Positions 49,746 to 61,688 of a DNA stretch of 64,000 bases are shown piece by piece. Where the stretch lies: NCBI GenBank assembly GCA_946406115.1, contig OX291543.1, positions 29,600,815-29,664,814 on the forward strand, in the 5' to 3' direction. A model generated the notes under the pieces. It did no database searches and was not told where the DNA came from. It worked only from the letters and a program-made list of their open reading frames with translations. Positions within the stretch are counted from its first letter, which is position 1. Each line of letters opens with the position of its first letter. The stretch comes from Apoda limacodes (lineage: Eukaryota; Arthropoda; Insecta; Lepidoptera; Limacodidae). The position numbers and the translations under genes were made by a program.

Positions 49746-51554
49746 TATGAAGAAGTATAGAAACTAACGGATAAATAATATTTTTTACATTATCTAAATT
49801 TTAATAATAAGTCATCCTATATTTAAATTTTAAATTTAACAGATTAAAGCTTAAATATGTTTAAGTCGCTAAGGCAATTTAAATTTTGATTTCAAAACGA
49901 AATGACAAGTGCGGAAACGTTCAGAAACTCCCCTTCATGTATTTAGTTTCCGTACGCACGTCGTTCGTGGCGTGGCGAGAGGCGAATGCGTGCAACCCCT
50001 CATTACGAGCTACGACTATTATGGCGCAATCAGGCTCTCGGCACATACGCAAAACTGAGGAAACAATAAAACAAAATTGACGTATAAAACCACAGCTAGG
50101 ACTAATTTATGCCTGTGGCTCAAGGTTTGCCGTAGAACATTTTTTCCCAAGAATTACTTCTAACGTAATCGTTTTAGCCACTGTCTGTAATAGGTGTTAA
50201 TGACAAAATTTACTTTTTCTTGAAATTGTCACTACCTTTAATAAGTCTGCGTAGATGGCTAGAATTTCCTTTTGTAAGGACTCGATTTATTGGGCTATTC
50301 TACTAAATTTAGGATTATTAATTTCATAAACTATTGGCGGTGACAGTATTCTTATGTGAACCGTAATATAGACTATCAAAGTTTTCGGTATAATACCGAA
50401 TCTGCATAAATATATTTTTTTTATTTTTCAAGGAATTAATATATAATAAGAAGTAATAATTGCAGTCACTGTTTTTATTCTATCTGCATAAATGTCAAAA
50501 TTTCCCTTTTCAAGGAATCAATTCTAACGTCAAAAAAAATCCGGTGTCAGATTTTATTAACATAATTATTTGTAGGGTAGACTAGGGACAAACATTGAAA
50601 GTAAATTAACCATTTCTTCAATACATTGGTACGTTATTTATGTCTATGCAAATATCGATCAACCAAAACAATATTACCCTTAACGTTATTATCTCAACCG
50701 ACTTTTCCGCTATAAACGCTTTTAGAAATCGAAAAGGGCTCGTAAACCAAGATACTGCTGGAATTGCTTCCTCTTACAAACACGTAAGGAGACCGCATGC
50801 AATAATTATTGAGGTGTAAAATTTACACTGACACACGTTTATGGGTACAATACACGACGGGTGACATGGACGTACGGCCGCCATTTAAAACATGATATAT
50901 TGCGGCCAATGTTTGTGACAAGCTAGTTAATGGACTTTATAAAGTTAAAACCTTTCGCGCGATCAATAAGATAATGCATTTGACGTATGAATAGGTGATC
51001 TTAATTTATCTCGGATAGGTTCCGGTTAACACTCGATATCGATAGCTAATCGTTACATGTATCGATGTATCGTAAGCTACTTGCTATAGTAATCGATAAT
51101 GAGGCACATTTCAATTAAATTGGTTGCCAAAGAATAGTGTATTAGTCGGTTATGCAAGTTTTATACAGTGGCTCAGTCAATGAGGTTGGCTTATTTGAAT
51201 TTTTCTTATTAGGTTAGTAAACTTAGGTCGTGGAAACGATCAGTATTCGACTGAATAATGAATTTTTATGAGTCACATACATCACATGCCTTAAAAATTG
51301 TAACGAGTTAGGCTAATTGTAGGGCTAAGTATTCATAAATCGTGCTACTTACCACATTACTAAACAATTTATAATCTCAAAATTATCATATTTGAAATTT
51401 ATACGAAGTTTTTGCATATTAAGTTATTAATATAAAGTTTTGATTATAACACAAACTAAAACCATACCTGTGATACTATATACCGACAATATGTGTTTTG
51501 TGTTGCATGTATTAATGTTTTTATCTGCTTAAACGCTAATATTCTATTTTATAT

Positions 51555-51655
51555 CACTAAAGTGGCAAACAACCATACGGTGAAGGGCATTACACGCGTG
51601 TTGTCGAAGCCTTTAATAATCCAATCACATCATTCCTGAGGGAACTGTCTGTTTC
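51555..51655 (-). pseudogene. LINE 3' tail fragment
   Basis: atcactaaagtggcaaacaa, ccatacggtgaa, cgcgtgttgtcgaagccttt-aataatcc: the complement of the same LINE tail, short and diverged. Confidence 0.4.
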
Positions 51656-53011
51656 CAGCATTTTATGTTCTCAAGTACTGCACATATTAAACCTTTGAAA
51701 CACATTGCTATTAGGTATTAAAATAATCCAACAAGTTATTTTGAACACTGAAAACAGACTAGCAGAATCCTGTTTGTTCCTTTCATCAGTATCACTATAC
51801 TAATCACTATAATAGACTACTGTCTTTAGTGTCTTTAGAACTGTTCCTAAAAACTGTTTTTCAAATTGTTGTGAAATGCGCCAAACCAACTCCTACTCAC
51901 TCACCATTTAACTGTTATTTAACAGTGTTTTTTTTACAACTTATCATAATACCTCAGACGTTTGGTTTTTAAGTCTTAATTATTTTCGATTTTATTTCGG
52001 TCCGATTTTTTTCCGATTTTACTTAGAGCAATATTTGTTGACGCAGCTATAACACTATAAATATATAATAGCAACAGTGGCTGCCGAAACAAAAAAAAAA
52101 GCAAATTTGTCTATAAAAAGTTAATCAAACACCTTTTAGTCGCAGGGTTACAAAAAAAGGCAGCATTTTTCCTCTTCGGCCCCCTTTTGTAAATTTCTAC
52201 CCTAATTCGATTAAGTTTTTCCAGTTTTAGATGAAAAAAACATCACAGCGTCATGAATTGATACAAAAATCAAACCAATTAATAAACAATTAACTGTTAA
52301 TAAATGAAAATTGGGCATTATCGGTTCAAAAGCAACGTCACGTCAATTGACAATTACCTACAGTAAATTGGTAATTTTTAATGTAATTTCATTTCAGCAT
52401 TGTAATTTCATCGTGTATGTTTCGGAGTGACTGACAGAAACCTGTATCCTATTGTGATCGATATTTTTAATTTCGTTATTCACATTGCAATAGATTTGTA
52501 TCTCCACACTTCGTGGCCGAAAGTGAATGACATGTGCATTCGCAATTAAACGTGGTTGGTATCTAGGTACTCATTCGGCTCGGTTATCTCGGTATCGTTT
52601 AGAGTTGTATTATGTTATAGCTACCTACTTGCAGATACGTTTTTTATATTCTAAATAGATATATATCTTGACCTACATTTTAAGAATTACGACATTGAAC
52701 ACAAAAAATTAAGACGGTATCATAAATATTAATTAAAAGCATTTATAAAAATGAAAACAGGAATGTAATTCGAATTTCTTTTATGATTTGAACCTAATGC
52801 CTGTGGCTTGACGGGGTCGTTGCGCGGCCACAAATAGGAATTCAAATTCAAACAAAATCATCTTCGTTTTCCTTGTTTCTAGTACCCTTAGTACATTTTC
52901 TTGCTTCCTTTTAACGTCAGTGATATTTGTGTTAATAAAACTAAATTTAGATCATGTGCGTTGATTGAATTTATAAAGGTCAAATCAAGAAATAACCAAA
53001 CATGTACTTAC

Positions 53012-53753
53012 TATGCGGTGGTGTCAAGGAAAGCGCTGAGACAGCGGAAGGTGGGACAGGCGGGAACATGTCCTGGTGCGGTGGGAACATCCTCGGCGGT
53101 GGCGGCACTTCGGGCTCTGGCTCGTCCGGGTGCTCCTGCTTGGGGGGTGAGCGCGGGCGTGCCAGCCGTACTGACTTCAGTCCGCCGCTCGGGGAGCGCC
53201 TCATTGAGAGGTTCTCAGGGGTGTCTGACTCTCCGGAGCGGCGGCGCGGGCGCGCCTGCTTGCGCCGGGGCTGAGGGCTCGCCGGGCTCACTGGCGGCGA
53301 TGGCGCTGGTGGCGTCGTCCTCGCAGGACTGCGTGCCAGTGGCGTCGGTGGCGGCGAGCGCGCCTGTTCCTCGCGCTCGTGGTCCGCTAGCCCGCGCACC
53401 TGTAGTGACTCGCCAGCCCGAATAACCGTCCCCAGCTGTTCCTGCGCTACCGACACTTCTCCGCGGTACATAAAGTCCACGACCGCCTGAACCTCCCATC
53501 CTTGAAAGTCTTTCAACACAATCACGGGGTGTTTACACGGGTTCTCGCTAAAGATTCTTCTGAAGAGGGGGCTGCAAGCTCCGAGCAGGACCTTGTGAGC
53601 ACGGACTCGCCGTTCGGCGCAGACGAGCGTGACATCGACGAGGGTCTCGGCATGGAGCAGCGCCTCGAAGGAACGCAGGAGATGAGCCTGGTGGTTGTTC
53701 CAGCGGAGGCTGTAGTGCTCCTCGCCGGCGACGGGGCTCGTTTTGTCGTCCAT
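53012..53753 (-). CDS. lov: BTB-Psq transcription factor, exon 1 (BTB/POZ domain and linker); jim lovell orthologue
   Basis: First coding exon, 247 codons plus one base. The ATG at 53751-53753 lies in a good context (G at -3, G at +4). An in-frame TGA at 53859-53861 lies upstream with no ATG between, which fixes the start. Residues 13-122 form a BTB/POZ domain: opening SLRWNNHQ, the DVTLVC strand, RAHKVLLGACSPLF, the PVIVLKDF strand, FMYRGE and ESLQVRGL. BTB domains of this tramtrack group dimerise and recruit chromatin partners. Residues 131-247 are a Pro/Ser/Arg-rich linker with a basic RRKQARPRRRSG block (163-174), a probable nuclear signal, and PENLSMR (179-185), which resembles a CtBP-binding motif. 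The exon ends in a GTAAGT donor (53011 downward) after the first base of a codon. It is strikingly GC-rich against its AT-rich surroundings. The BTB start and the basic block match my memory of Drosophila Jim Lovell (TKR) rather than Bric-a-brac. The BTB assignment is very firm; the orthology call is good but unsearched. Confidence 0.9.
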
Positions 53754-54330
53754 CGCGAGCGGCGGGTGCGACGCGTGTGTCGCCCGCCCGCGCGGCGCGT
53801 GCGTGCCCCCGCGCCGCCCTCCGCCCGACGACACCCCGACCTCCAACCCTTTCGTCGCTCAAACTCTCGCCTTTTCGCCAGACGACCACTGGTACATCAC
53901 TTGGTCCAACTTCGTGCACAATTATTTATAAAATATATTTTACAATAAAATAAAGTTTTCCTCTCGTGAAACTGCACTAAAAAGTTTTAATGTGTTCCGT
54001 AGCACTGCATAACACAGTTCAAATAGTGTTTCGAAATGTTTACGGTTAGCACAACACTGATAGTTTTTTGTCCGAGTTTGGGGGTAGTAAAGTGAGCGAT
54101 AGGAGCGCGTGACGTACGTGCGGCGCACACGGGTTGCGAGCGCGGAATGCAGACGAGTGGTCTGAGCGACGTCGGCGCGCGAATGCTGGCGCGCGTGCAG
54201 GGCCGGTCGCGGGACCGCCTAGGCCCCGCCCCCGCACACGCGGCGCGCCCACCCCCTGCGACCCCCGCACACCCACACCCGCACACACCTCACACACCAC
54301 ATGTGTCACATACTCCTATACCTAACACAT
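53754..54330 (-). promoter_or_regulatory. lov: GC-rich 5' UTR and putative promoter of lov
   Basis: The roughly 580 bp upstream of the start codon are GC- and CpG-rich in an otherwise AT-rich landscape. They include a GC-box-like stretch (54222-54233, GCCCCGCCCCCG sense) and a CA/GT-rich tract (54265-54310). On the minus strand an arthropod initiator-like TCAGT lies at 54056-54060, which would give a 5' UTR of about 305 nt; no convincing TATA box accompanies it, and the downstream element is weak. CpG-rich TATA-less promoters fit a broadly regulated developmental gene. The exact start site, and whether an upstream non-coding exon exists, cannot be settled here. Confidence 0.45.
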
Positions 54331-55713
54331 ACGTATGTTGTTACGCCTACTACCCACTTAATAAAATATTTTTATGTTTTACGGCTCCAAATTGAGATAG
54401 CTCGAAGACAACTGACGCGGCAAAGTTGGAGAAAAATAAGTATATAAATATCTAGTCAAAACGAACTCGAAGGAAGAGACTATAGTGATTGTGCAATACT
54501 CAAATGTTACTGTTCTGTTGATAAATTGTAAGGTAAGCTAGAATAGTAGAAATTTCAGATAGTTTGTTTTTGCTTTGTTGCCGCCAGATGTCAGACAACA
54601 GACTGATATCAGGTTATTACTTGTTACCTATTGTATCTTTTCTATAGCGATGACTAGGTTTTCTTACTACCTACTTGTTGAAGTTTAAATTTTTATAACT
54701 AAACCTAGTCGATATGTATATAATTACTTAGTCTTAAAATATTTTAAAACAACTTCCCGTGACTTTAGATTGCCTGTCAAATTGTTTCTTAAAGGTCTGC
54801 CTGTGTATATACCTATAATTTGAATTTTAGGAATACAGGTTAGGTATCTACCTTTAAGTTTTTTTACATTATTACAACTTAGGTAGATTTAGGGATCCAT
54901 TTTGGAACTTGCGACGTAATTAAGTATCTATACTAAATATCTTTACCTATAATATACAATAATGAAAAGTTTAAAATTGGAAAAACTTGCTTAAACAATA
55001 ATTTAATTTAATTCAAATTAGAAAACTAAATGAAAAGTTATTTATTCGCAATGAAAAAACTTTTCAAAGTAAAACATACTACCTAGCATATTTTATATTC
55101 CCTTAGAGTTTCCAGAATATCTTGAAGTAATTTTTTTGAAATTTGTCCATTTAATATTGGAGATTATAACTATACGTAGCTTATGTAGTTAGTACCTAGT
55201 CTTATGTAGGTATACACAGTAGTACACAATACGGAGTATCTTATCAGCTAAAAACGGGAACCTACATGTATTAAGTAATTTTCTATTTACTAAAGTTTTT
55301 TAATTTAATTTGTTACGTACTCTGAGAAAAATAAAAATAAGCACTGACTATTTTAAATTAATAAATGAATAGTCAGGTTAACTTAAAAATCATTAAAAGT
55401 AACTCAAACGTTGTTTAACAATATGTGATTATTTTCACAATTAAACCATTAAAGCAAGTGACTAAAATATTTGCGCTACAATTTAACTGTTAACCAACCA
55501 TTAGATTTAACTATAGTTTAAAACAATGTTTAGAAAAGAACGTCATCATTGTAAGCGAATATATCACTTATTTTTTGTTGTTTTATTTCAGTCAAAAAGA
55601 CTAAATTGGTAATGGATCCTTGTGACTTTAATTTAAAAGCATATATAAGATAGTTATAGCATAGACGACTTTGTGAAAAGAAATTGCCTTATCTCTTAAA
55701 CCTGTAACTGACT

Positions 55714-55715
<2 letters not shown>

Positions 55716-55745
<30 letters not shown>
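55716..55745. repeat. (TA)n microsatellite
   Basis: Uninterrupted run of about 14 TA dinucleotides. Confidence 0.9.
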
Positions 55746-55748
<3 letters not shown>

Positions 55749-56283
55749 AGTGTAGTGTACCTATAATATGTTAATCGAAAAAAAAATTTATTTTAATTGG
55801 TTATCTTACTATATATAAACCTTGATTAGGCACCGTACGAAAAGGGGCGCCTAAATTCCTAAGTCTGGTCCTGACCTTAAATTATATCTTTTTAAATTAT
55901 ATCTTTGTTTAGGTACAAAATTTTGAAGAGCTACTTTGTTTAAATAGCTCAAATAACCAGGAAAGCACATCATAATGGCAAACTTCAATTGAAAAACGAT
56001 TGCAAGTGTCAGCTCATGTAAAATCTAATGAGTAGGTAATGTTCACTACAAAACAATAAAAAATAAACTAGAATGAATCTACGTAAAAAAAATGTGTTAC
56101 CTATGTAGTTAATCCAGACTGACAGGTAGGTAGTTTTCAAAATTAACAGTTTTGGATGGTGTGCAGGTGTGTAGTGTAGTATGTATGTGTATAGAACTTT
56201 CAAGGATCCTATTAAGTGGGACTTTGAGTTCTGTAATCTGTCCTAGGGACTGCGCAATGGCCTCAGAAAATTTACCATCTTTT

Positions 56284-56415
56284 AGAAAGAGACAAAATTA
56301 AACTGTGGCCTCTTTTGTCTTTCTATCAACTTACACCATTTTGTTTGTTGATGTTCATTGAAACAAGTGAGAAAGAGAAAAAATACACCACAGTTTCGCT
56401 TTGCCTCTGTCACAT
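56284..56415. repeat. Dispersed repeat, partner of 5483-5605
   Basis: Same order of motifs as the copy at 5483: tctttctatcaac, attttgtttgttga, gtttcgctttgcctctgtca. Diverged. Confidence 0.5.
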
Positions 56416-58019
56416 TTTTGCAACGTTTTTTTGGGATAGGAAATGCGCTGTCCATTTCTTTACTATTTTCCTACCTGAACATACTCTTACATTCTACTGT
56501 GCTGTTGTCATATTATGATAGCAATAGTTAAGCCAAGTCAGAGACCTTATGGACGACTTAAAAACTCTGATAGTCTAGTGGCCAATAATTCGAAAACTTC
56601 TGCCAACCCGCACTAGGCAAGCGTGGGATACTGTAGGCTGACCCTTCTTCTTCAAAGAGAAGCCTCCCTGAAGGTATAATGGCTGAGCCGGTAGATAGAT
56701 AAAATTTTAAGATTTTTTAAGTATTCTATTAAGTGGAACAAGAGTCCAACTCACAACTGACCGAATGTTTAACTTACTACTACTTACCTACTTGAACATA
56801 CTTTGTCACTATTTCACTCTGTTATTGAAAATCCGGATTTTCTACTTTCAATTTAATCTCTAAAGAATAATAATTAGCTAAATTTAAACTTTCTACTTTG
56901 AAGAGGTATTTGTCTAAAGAAAATACGGGGACACCTTTAATTTTTTTTTATAAAAAAATAAAACATTATATTAACAAAAACATATAATCCGACTTCAAAT
57001 ATTATATATTTCACTAATAAGTTAAAAATAATTAATTTAAACAGACATACTGACAAAACATTGAGCAATACACATGTTTTTCAAAAATGTGCTAAAAATT
57101 GTCTGACGTCATCTGGCGAAGAAAACAAGTAGCTCAGCTTTCAGCCAGTCTATTTGTTTAAGGGTGTTATTTTTTACGTTGCAGTGGATGTTTGAAGACG
57201 GTATTTTAATTAGTTAAAAAGAAAAAAAACTTTTATTGTTATGACATTGACTGAAGACGTTGGAATTAAAAGCCAAATATATTAATAACTGTAGTGTATT
57301 AAATTGTTTTTTAACTTTATAGCATACAAATATCACATAGTAAAATTTATGTCAGAACATTAATATAAATAAATAAGTGGAACTATTTTTCTTCCTATAC
57401 CAATTACACGTTATTACAGTAAGTTAATAAGCGAATTGCGTGGAATCCATTACCTACCCTCACAGCGAACTTGCCGTTTAGTTCCTCTCACCATACAAAT
57501 GGGTGCTTTACTTTTTAATAGATTCCCTGTTAAAGGTTGCACGTATCTGATTGTTGGTTAACGTTTTATATTGAGTAGGAATGTTAAGGATTGTGAAAGG
57601 CCTGTGCATATTTTTCATGCCTTGTAAGTGTATACTTCTAGTGGTAGGGGAATACTTTAGACGCCCATTTTCTTTCTCCGGAACGCAGAAAATATGAATA
57701 GTAGTATAGATAGATATTGGAAGTATAACGGTTAACAATGGCGATATTAATCGTTAATCTAATTACTTTTAAAATAAAAACAATAAATATAAATTTAAAC
57801 AATGTCGGTAATAAAAAAAACATTGGCTCTTTAGCTTGTGATTTTTTAGCAATGGTTTTTTTCATCAGTGTTTCTCACTCATGGTCTACCAAATAGGGAT
57901 AAAAACGGAAAATAGGAGCAAATAAGCCCTTTAATCAGTTAATCTATATATAAAGAGGAATTGGTGTTTGTTTGTACGTAGGGGTAGGGGTAAGTAATCG
58001 GCCAAAACACTTTTATCTT

Positions 58020-59185
58020 ATATATCTAATAGTGGTCGGTGTAAGTACAACGCCAATTTACCTCGAAAACTGCAAATCGATGTAGAGGATAGACGTTGAG
58101 TACACAGGTACTTTAGTTGAAAACAATTATTTTGAGCGCACGTCTTAAAAATATTTTTCTGAAGGGGGAGTTTGAAGTCATGAATTTTTTGTATGATATT
58201 TGAATTTTTTTCAGAAACCTAGCGTGTTTTGGCATCAAATTAAAGGGCTTCACGAGCCGGATCTAAAAATATAGAACACTATTAAGTTTAGGCCGCTTCT
58301 TTTTTTTAAAAATCCTAAAAGTATTTTTAATATGTACATACTAAAAGTCTAGGCTCCGCTAGGTAGAAGACGGCAGAGTAAATTTTTAAAAAATACACCT
58401 CAAATTATAGATAATATTGTCATTTCTTACCTCAAGAAAGAATTCTTGAAATTATCTTAATTTAATAGTTTTTTTTAATTTGAACAATGTGATGTTTCTT
58501 AAACTTGAGTATTCTTTGAAACTTAGTAGTTGTATATAAACCATTTACTACTAAGTAATAAATAAAAACTGGACACTCAGTACAGTTTCATATAAGTCTC
58601 GTAAAATACCTACTGAAGTTAAGTTATTTCACATCGTAAAAATAAAAAAATTATAAAATTAAAATATGTTCAAAATTGCTTACCTGAGGAGTTAGATATG
58701 AGGATATTAAATATCATTTGAGGTATATTTTATAAAATTTCCTCAGCCATCTTTTACCTGGAGGAGCCCAAACCTGGTATGCTTTGAAAATTCTTTTTGG
58801 ATTTTTAGAAAACAAGTGGCCGAACGGTAAGTTTAGTATATTTTTAGATCCAGCTTATGAAATCCTTGAATTGGATAACCCACACGATAGGTCTCTGAAA
58901 GAAAAAAAAAATTCCGTTCCAAAAAAATATGATGTCATAACGCTCCCCTAAGGGATATTTTTTTGGATTTTTAGAAAACAAGTGGCCGAACGGTAAGTAT
59001 AGTATATTTTTAGATCCAGCTTATGAAGTCCTTGAATTGGATTGATTGGTAAAAAAAAATCCGTTCCTAAAAATTATAAGGGATATTTTTTAAGAGCGGC
59101 CGAAAAATTTTTTTTAACCTAAAGTACCTGTGTACCAAACGGCGATCCTCTACATCAATTTGCATTTTTTTTTTTACACCTACTA
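58020..59185. mobile_element. Inverted-repeat (fold-back) element, about 1.2 kb
   Basis: The outer arms are inverted copies. The left (about 58060-58115) reads gcaaatcgatgtagaggata and gtacacaggtactttag; the right (about 59122-59165) gives the complement of gcaaattgatgtagaggatc and gtacacaggtactttag. Further inside, 58250-58275 (gagccggatctaaaaatata) is inverted relative to tatatttttagatccagctt at 58839 and 59005. The right arm contains a direct duplication of about 80 bp (58799-58880 and 58970-59045, opening ggatttttagaaaacaagtg). No transposase; non-autonomous. Confidence 0.65.
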
Positions 59186-59499
59186 TAAGCATACAGGTAA
59201 TATATATTTTAAGCTAATAAAAAGAACATGTCAGTGTTTTTTATTTTGCACTTCTACAAGTAGCACGATTTAATAACTGAATTCCTAAATAATAAACAAA
59301 AATATGTAAGTTAATTTTTGTACGACACGAATGTACGTCAGCCCTCCGTGCGACCGTGCGTGCTCCATACGACGACAATTACAGTTACGACTGAAGCGAT
59401 ACAATCTTACTTTACCTAATAAAATGCCGCTACAACCACTTCTATGCATATAACTTGGTAATAGCACTTTTATCCACTTGTAAGTTTATCATTAAGTTT

Positions 59500-59810
59500 T
59501 AGGGTTGCGTAGCCAAATAGCAAAAGCGAAACCCTTATGGTTTAGTTATGTCCGTTCGAGCCTTAAAACTCGATCGATTTTGATGAAATTTTACAGTAAG
59601 GTGTCACACAGTATTTTTTATTATGAGAAAATTTTATGGTCAGCTTTCAGACATAAAAACTGAGGGATCGCAAGACATTTTTTCAGGTATTCCGAGGCAC
59701 CCCGCGCAGGCAGATCTTTAAGAATGTATTCAAAGAGATTTGGGAGAAATCCCACGGCGATAACTAAATTTTTGTAGGTCGAAGTCGCGGGAAAAAGTTT
59801 TTCGAAGTAT
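59500..59810 (-). repeat. Dispersed repeat fragments
   Basis: Begins tagggttgcgtagccaaata and ccttatggtttagttatgtc with attttgatgaaattttacag, a degraded version of the common 'gggttccgtacccaaagggt' repeat. It ends with gagaaatcccacggcgataa and gtcgaagtcgcgggaaaaag, the family of 3918. No gene. Confidence 0.45.
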
Positions 59811-61164
59811 AAATGTTAACTTGCCTATTTTTATTATTTATGAATTACTCAAGCCCACATTTTATGCAGTGGAAAAGCGACGGTGCACAAATAATAAAGT
59901 TTTTACCTGCCCTTCCTGCCACGATGTCTTAAGATTTTTCAGATGGCAGAAGATATAAGTAGCTTCTCTTACAGAGAAAACTGATTATTATATAAAAAAA
60001 AATATATTTCAATTTGAATTTAAAGTCGATGTTATAAAATATAAAAAACCAGTTAAATATATTTTAGAAATACAACAGTTATGAAACATTATATACATTT
60101 TACCTTTTTGTCTGATGGCTTAGAAAGTTAGTTACTATGTATAATTGATCTATTACATTTAAAATAATTACATACCACATTAACTATTACTGGTAATACT
60201 GTTTGTTTATCGACAATAAATGAAATAAAAAATAAAGAAAAGTACTTACTCTGATGTTCATATCACTCGCTTAGTTGTCTGCCAACTTCGCTAGATTAGT
60301 TTACGAGTTCTGCTGGAACTTGTATCTTAGTTTTTATGTGTAGAAAGTTATGATTTCATACCTATGCGTTTATTTGATGTAGATAAATGTTATAGCTTAG
60401 GTATGCCCGGAGGGTGGGGCGGGTAAGCATATAACGGAACAAACTAATTTTTTATTATTAATTACTGTTAAAATTAATATTGTTGTGTTGTTACAAATTA
60501 TGAGCTTTTAAAAAATTTGAATCGCATAAAAATTTGTCAAGTAAGTAGTTTGCCGTTATGTTCGTTTTACTGCTGTGGTAATATCGCGTAATAATAGTGA
60601 AAGGTACAGTTTTCAGAAAATATTTAATTTTACCTTTGAAGTTTTATTGTTCTCTGTTACAATTTTATGATTTGTTTGATTAAAAATATATACTTAACTA
60701 TGTTAATGCAAATGAACATTAGTTAAACCAATTTTTATAATATTTTACTTTTAGTTCAATTGATTGGGATAGTTATTGTGTTTATAATTTGCACCAACCG
60801 ATATTTTTCCCTGCACAATGTTGACTGGCAGAAAATGCTATTAGCATTAAGTTCACCTTTTGTAACTCCTTTTACAACAGAATATCCACTTAAATCATAT
60901 CTATCGGGTATGCACTAGTTTGGCACGATGTGTCTGACTATGGACGTTAACGGCGCTTATACCCGGCGTGTTGTCTATGCCTGTTCCGGGCATAGTCGAT
61001 GTAGATCGCGGGCAGAACCGCGGTAATGAATCAGATCTGTATCGGCGACGTGTGAGAACATACGGCCGAAATACCAGCCGTAAATATTGGCTCGCGTGCG
61101 TTCATACGGCACCATAGAAACTTATAGACTTGACTTAGTGTTTTTACAAAATTTTAGTTTATGT

Positions 61165-61420
61165 TCTGCAGGTTCATGCGTTCTGAAGGGCGGGAGTTCG
61201 AGCCCCGACGTGTACTAATGAGTCTATTTCTTAAAACACTAGCTTAATTCGGTAACGGAAAACATGGTAAGGAAACCTATACATAATATGTAAAAAAGAC
61301 GCATCAGAAATATGAACTTCTGTGGTCTCTGAAGTCTACACTGGGGCCGCGTGAAGGACCATGGCTCTAGGAGTCCTCGCCCAAGACAAGAATAGGACTT
61401 AACATTGGGGGAACGCATTA
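61165..61420 (+). mobile_element. Probable tRNA-derived SINE
   Basis: The B-box-like gggagttcgagccccga (about 61191-61207) follows a tRNA-like segment. Downstream landmarks aaacatggtaaggaaaccta, cttctgtggtctctgaagtc and cattgggggaacgcattaag are non-coding. Similar B-box-led units are known in lepidopteran SINEs. Moderately sure. Confidence 0.5.
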
Positions 61421-61582
61421 AGGCTGGTAACTAAGTATGTAAATATGTTACCTGGTTTGAATGCGCTAAAAAAAATTAGAGCATATTAAAATTCATAGTT
61501 TATAAGTCTTACAACTTTATTATCTTAAAATATCTTTAAGAATTATGACAGTTTTGATCGATATTCGTTATGCCCATGTCAT

Positions 61583-61688
61583 AAAATAATAAAAAGAGAC
61601 TTATTGTCAAATAAAAAAAATAAAAAATCATGACTAAAATAATAAAAAGTGACTAATTGTCAAATTAAAAAAATTAAAAATCATGACT
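61583..61688. repeat. 53-bp tandem duplication
   Basis: Two abutting copies, 61583-61635 and 61636-61688, each starting aaaataataaaaag and ending aatcatgact, with a handful of differences. Confidence 0.85.

Larger units (their letters stand above)
21721..53011 (-). other. lov: Intron 1 of lov (31.3 kb)
   Basis: Bounded by a GTAAGT donor and a pyrimidine-rich CAG acceptor on the minus strand. Most of it is AT-rich sequence without reading frames of coding character. From about 23.7 to 29.8 kb I saw almost no recognisable transposon debris apart from one possible short SINE-like start near 27.0 kb. From about 29.8 kb to the donor, LINE tails, SINE pieces, MITEs, microsatellites and a perfect inverted repeat appear, each listed separately. 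A GC-rich island lies at 24950-25740. Stretches not listed separately held nothing I could name. Confidence 0.8.
18954..53753 (-). other. lov: Gene span, start codon to stop codon, of the jim lovell-like BTB-Psq gene
   Basis: Three coding exons (53012-53753, 21592-21720, 18954-19606) total 1,524 nt, that is 507 codons plus stop, separated by introns of 31,291 and 1,985 bp. The protein should act in the nucleus as a BTB-dimerised, sequence-specific regulator. In Drosophila, jim lovell mutants have been reported with abnormal gravity response, locomotion and courtship; a similar role here is inference. The very long first intron splits the BTB and DNA-binding modules, the usual place for regulatory DNA and isoform choice in developmental regulators. 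No other coding gene was seen inside it. The orthology name is less certain than the gene model. Confidence 0.75.
54331..58015. other. Intergenic DNA upstream of lov
   Basis: AT-rich, no gene or conserved protein frame seen. Contains the (TA)n at 55716-55745, the repeat at 56284-56415, and otherwise nothing I can name. Upstream enhancers may be present but show no readable signature. Confidence 0.4.

Noticed and set aside
18954..53753. Calling the BTB-Psq gene bric-a-brac (bab)
   Set aside because: The first impression came from BTB plus Psq in a moth, but the Psq core here (MTTSQASRIFGIPYNSLLMY) and the linker basic block differ from the Bab domain and AT-hook as I know them; jim lovell fits better.
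53754..53846. An N-terminal extension of 31 residues on the BTB protein
   Set aside because: It would have to start at a TTG; an in-frame stop lies just upstream and the ATG at 53753 has a good context.
52901..53948. Several open frames over exon 1 on the plus strand and in other minus frames
   Set aside because: They arise from the high GC content of the exon and show Arg/Ala/Gly/Pro-rich translation without domains.
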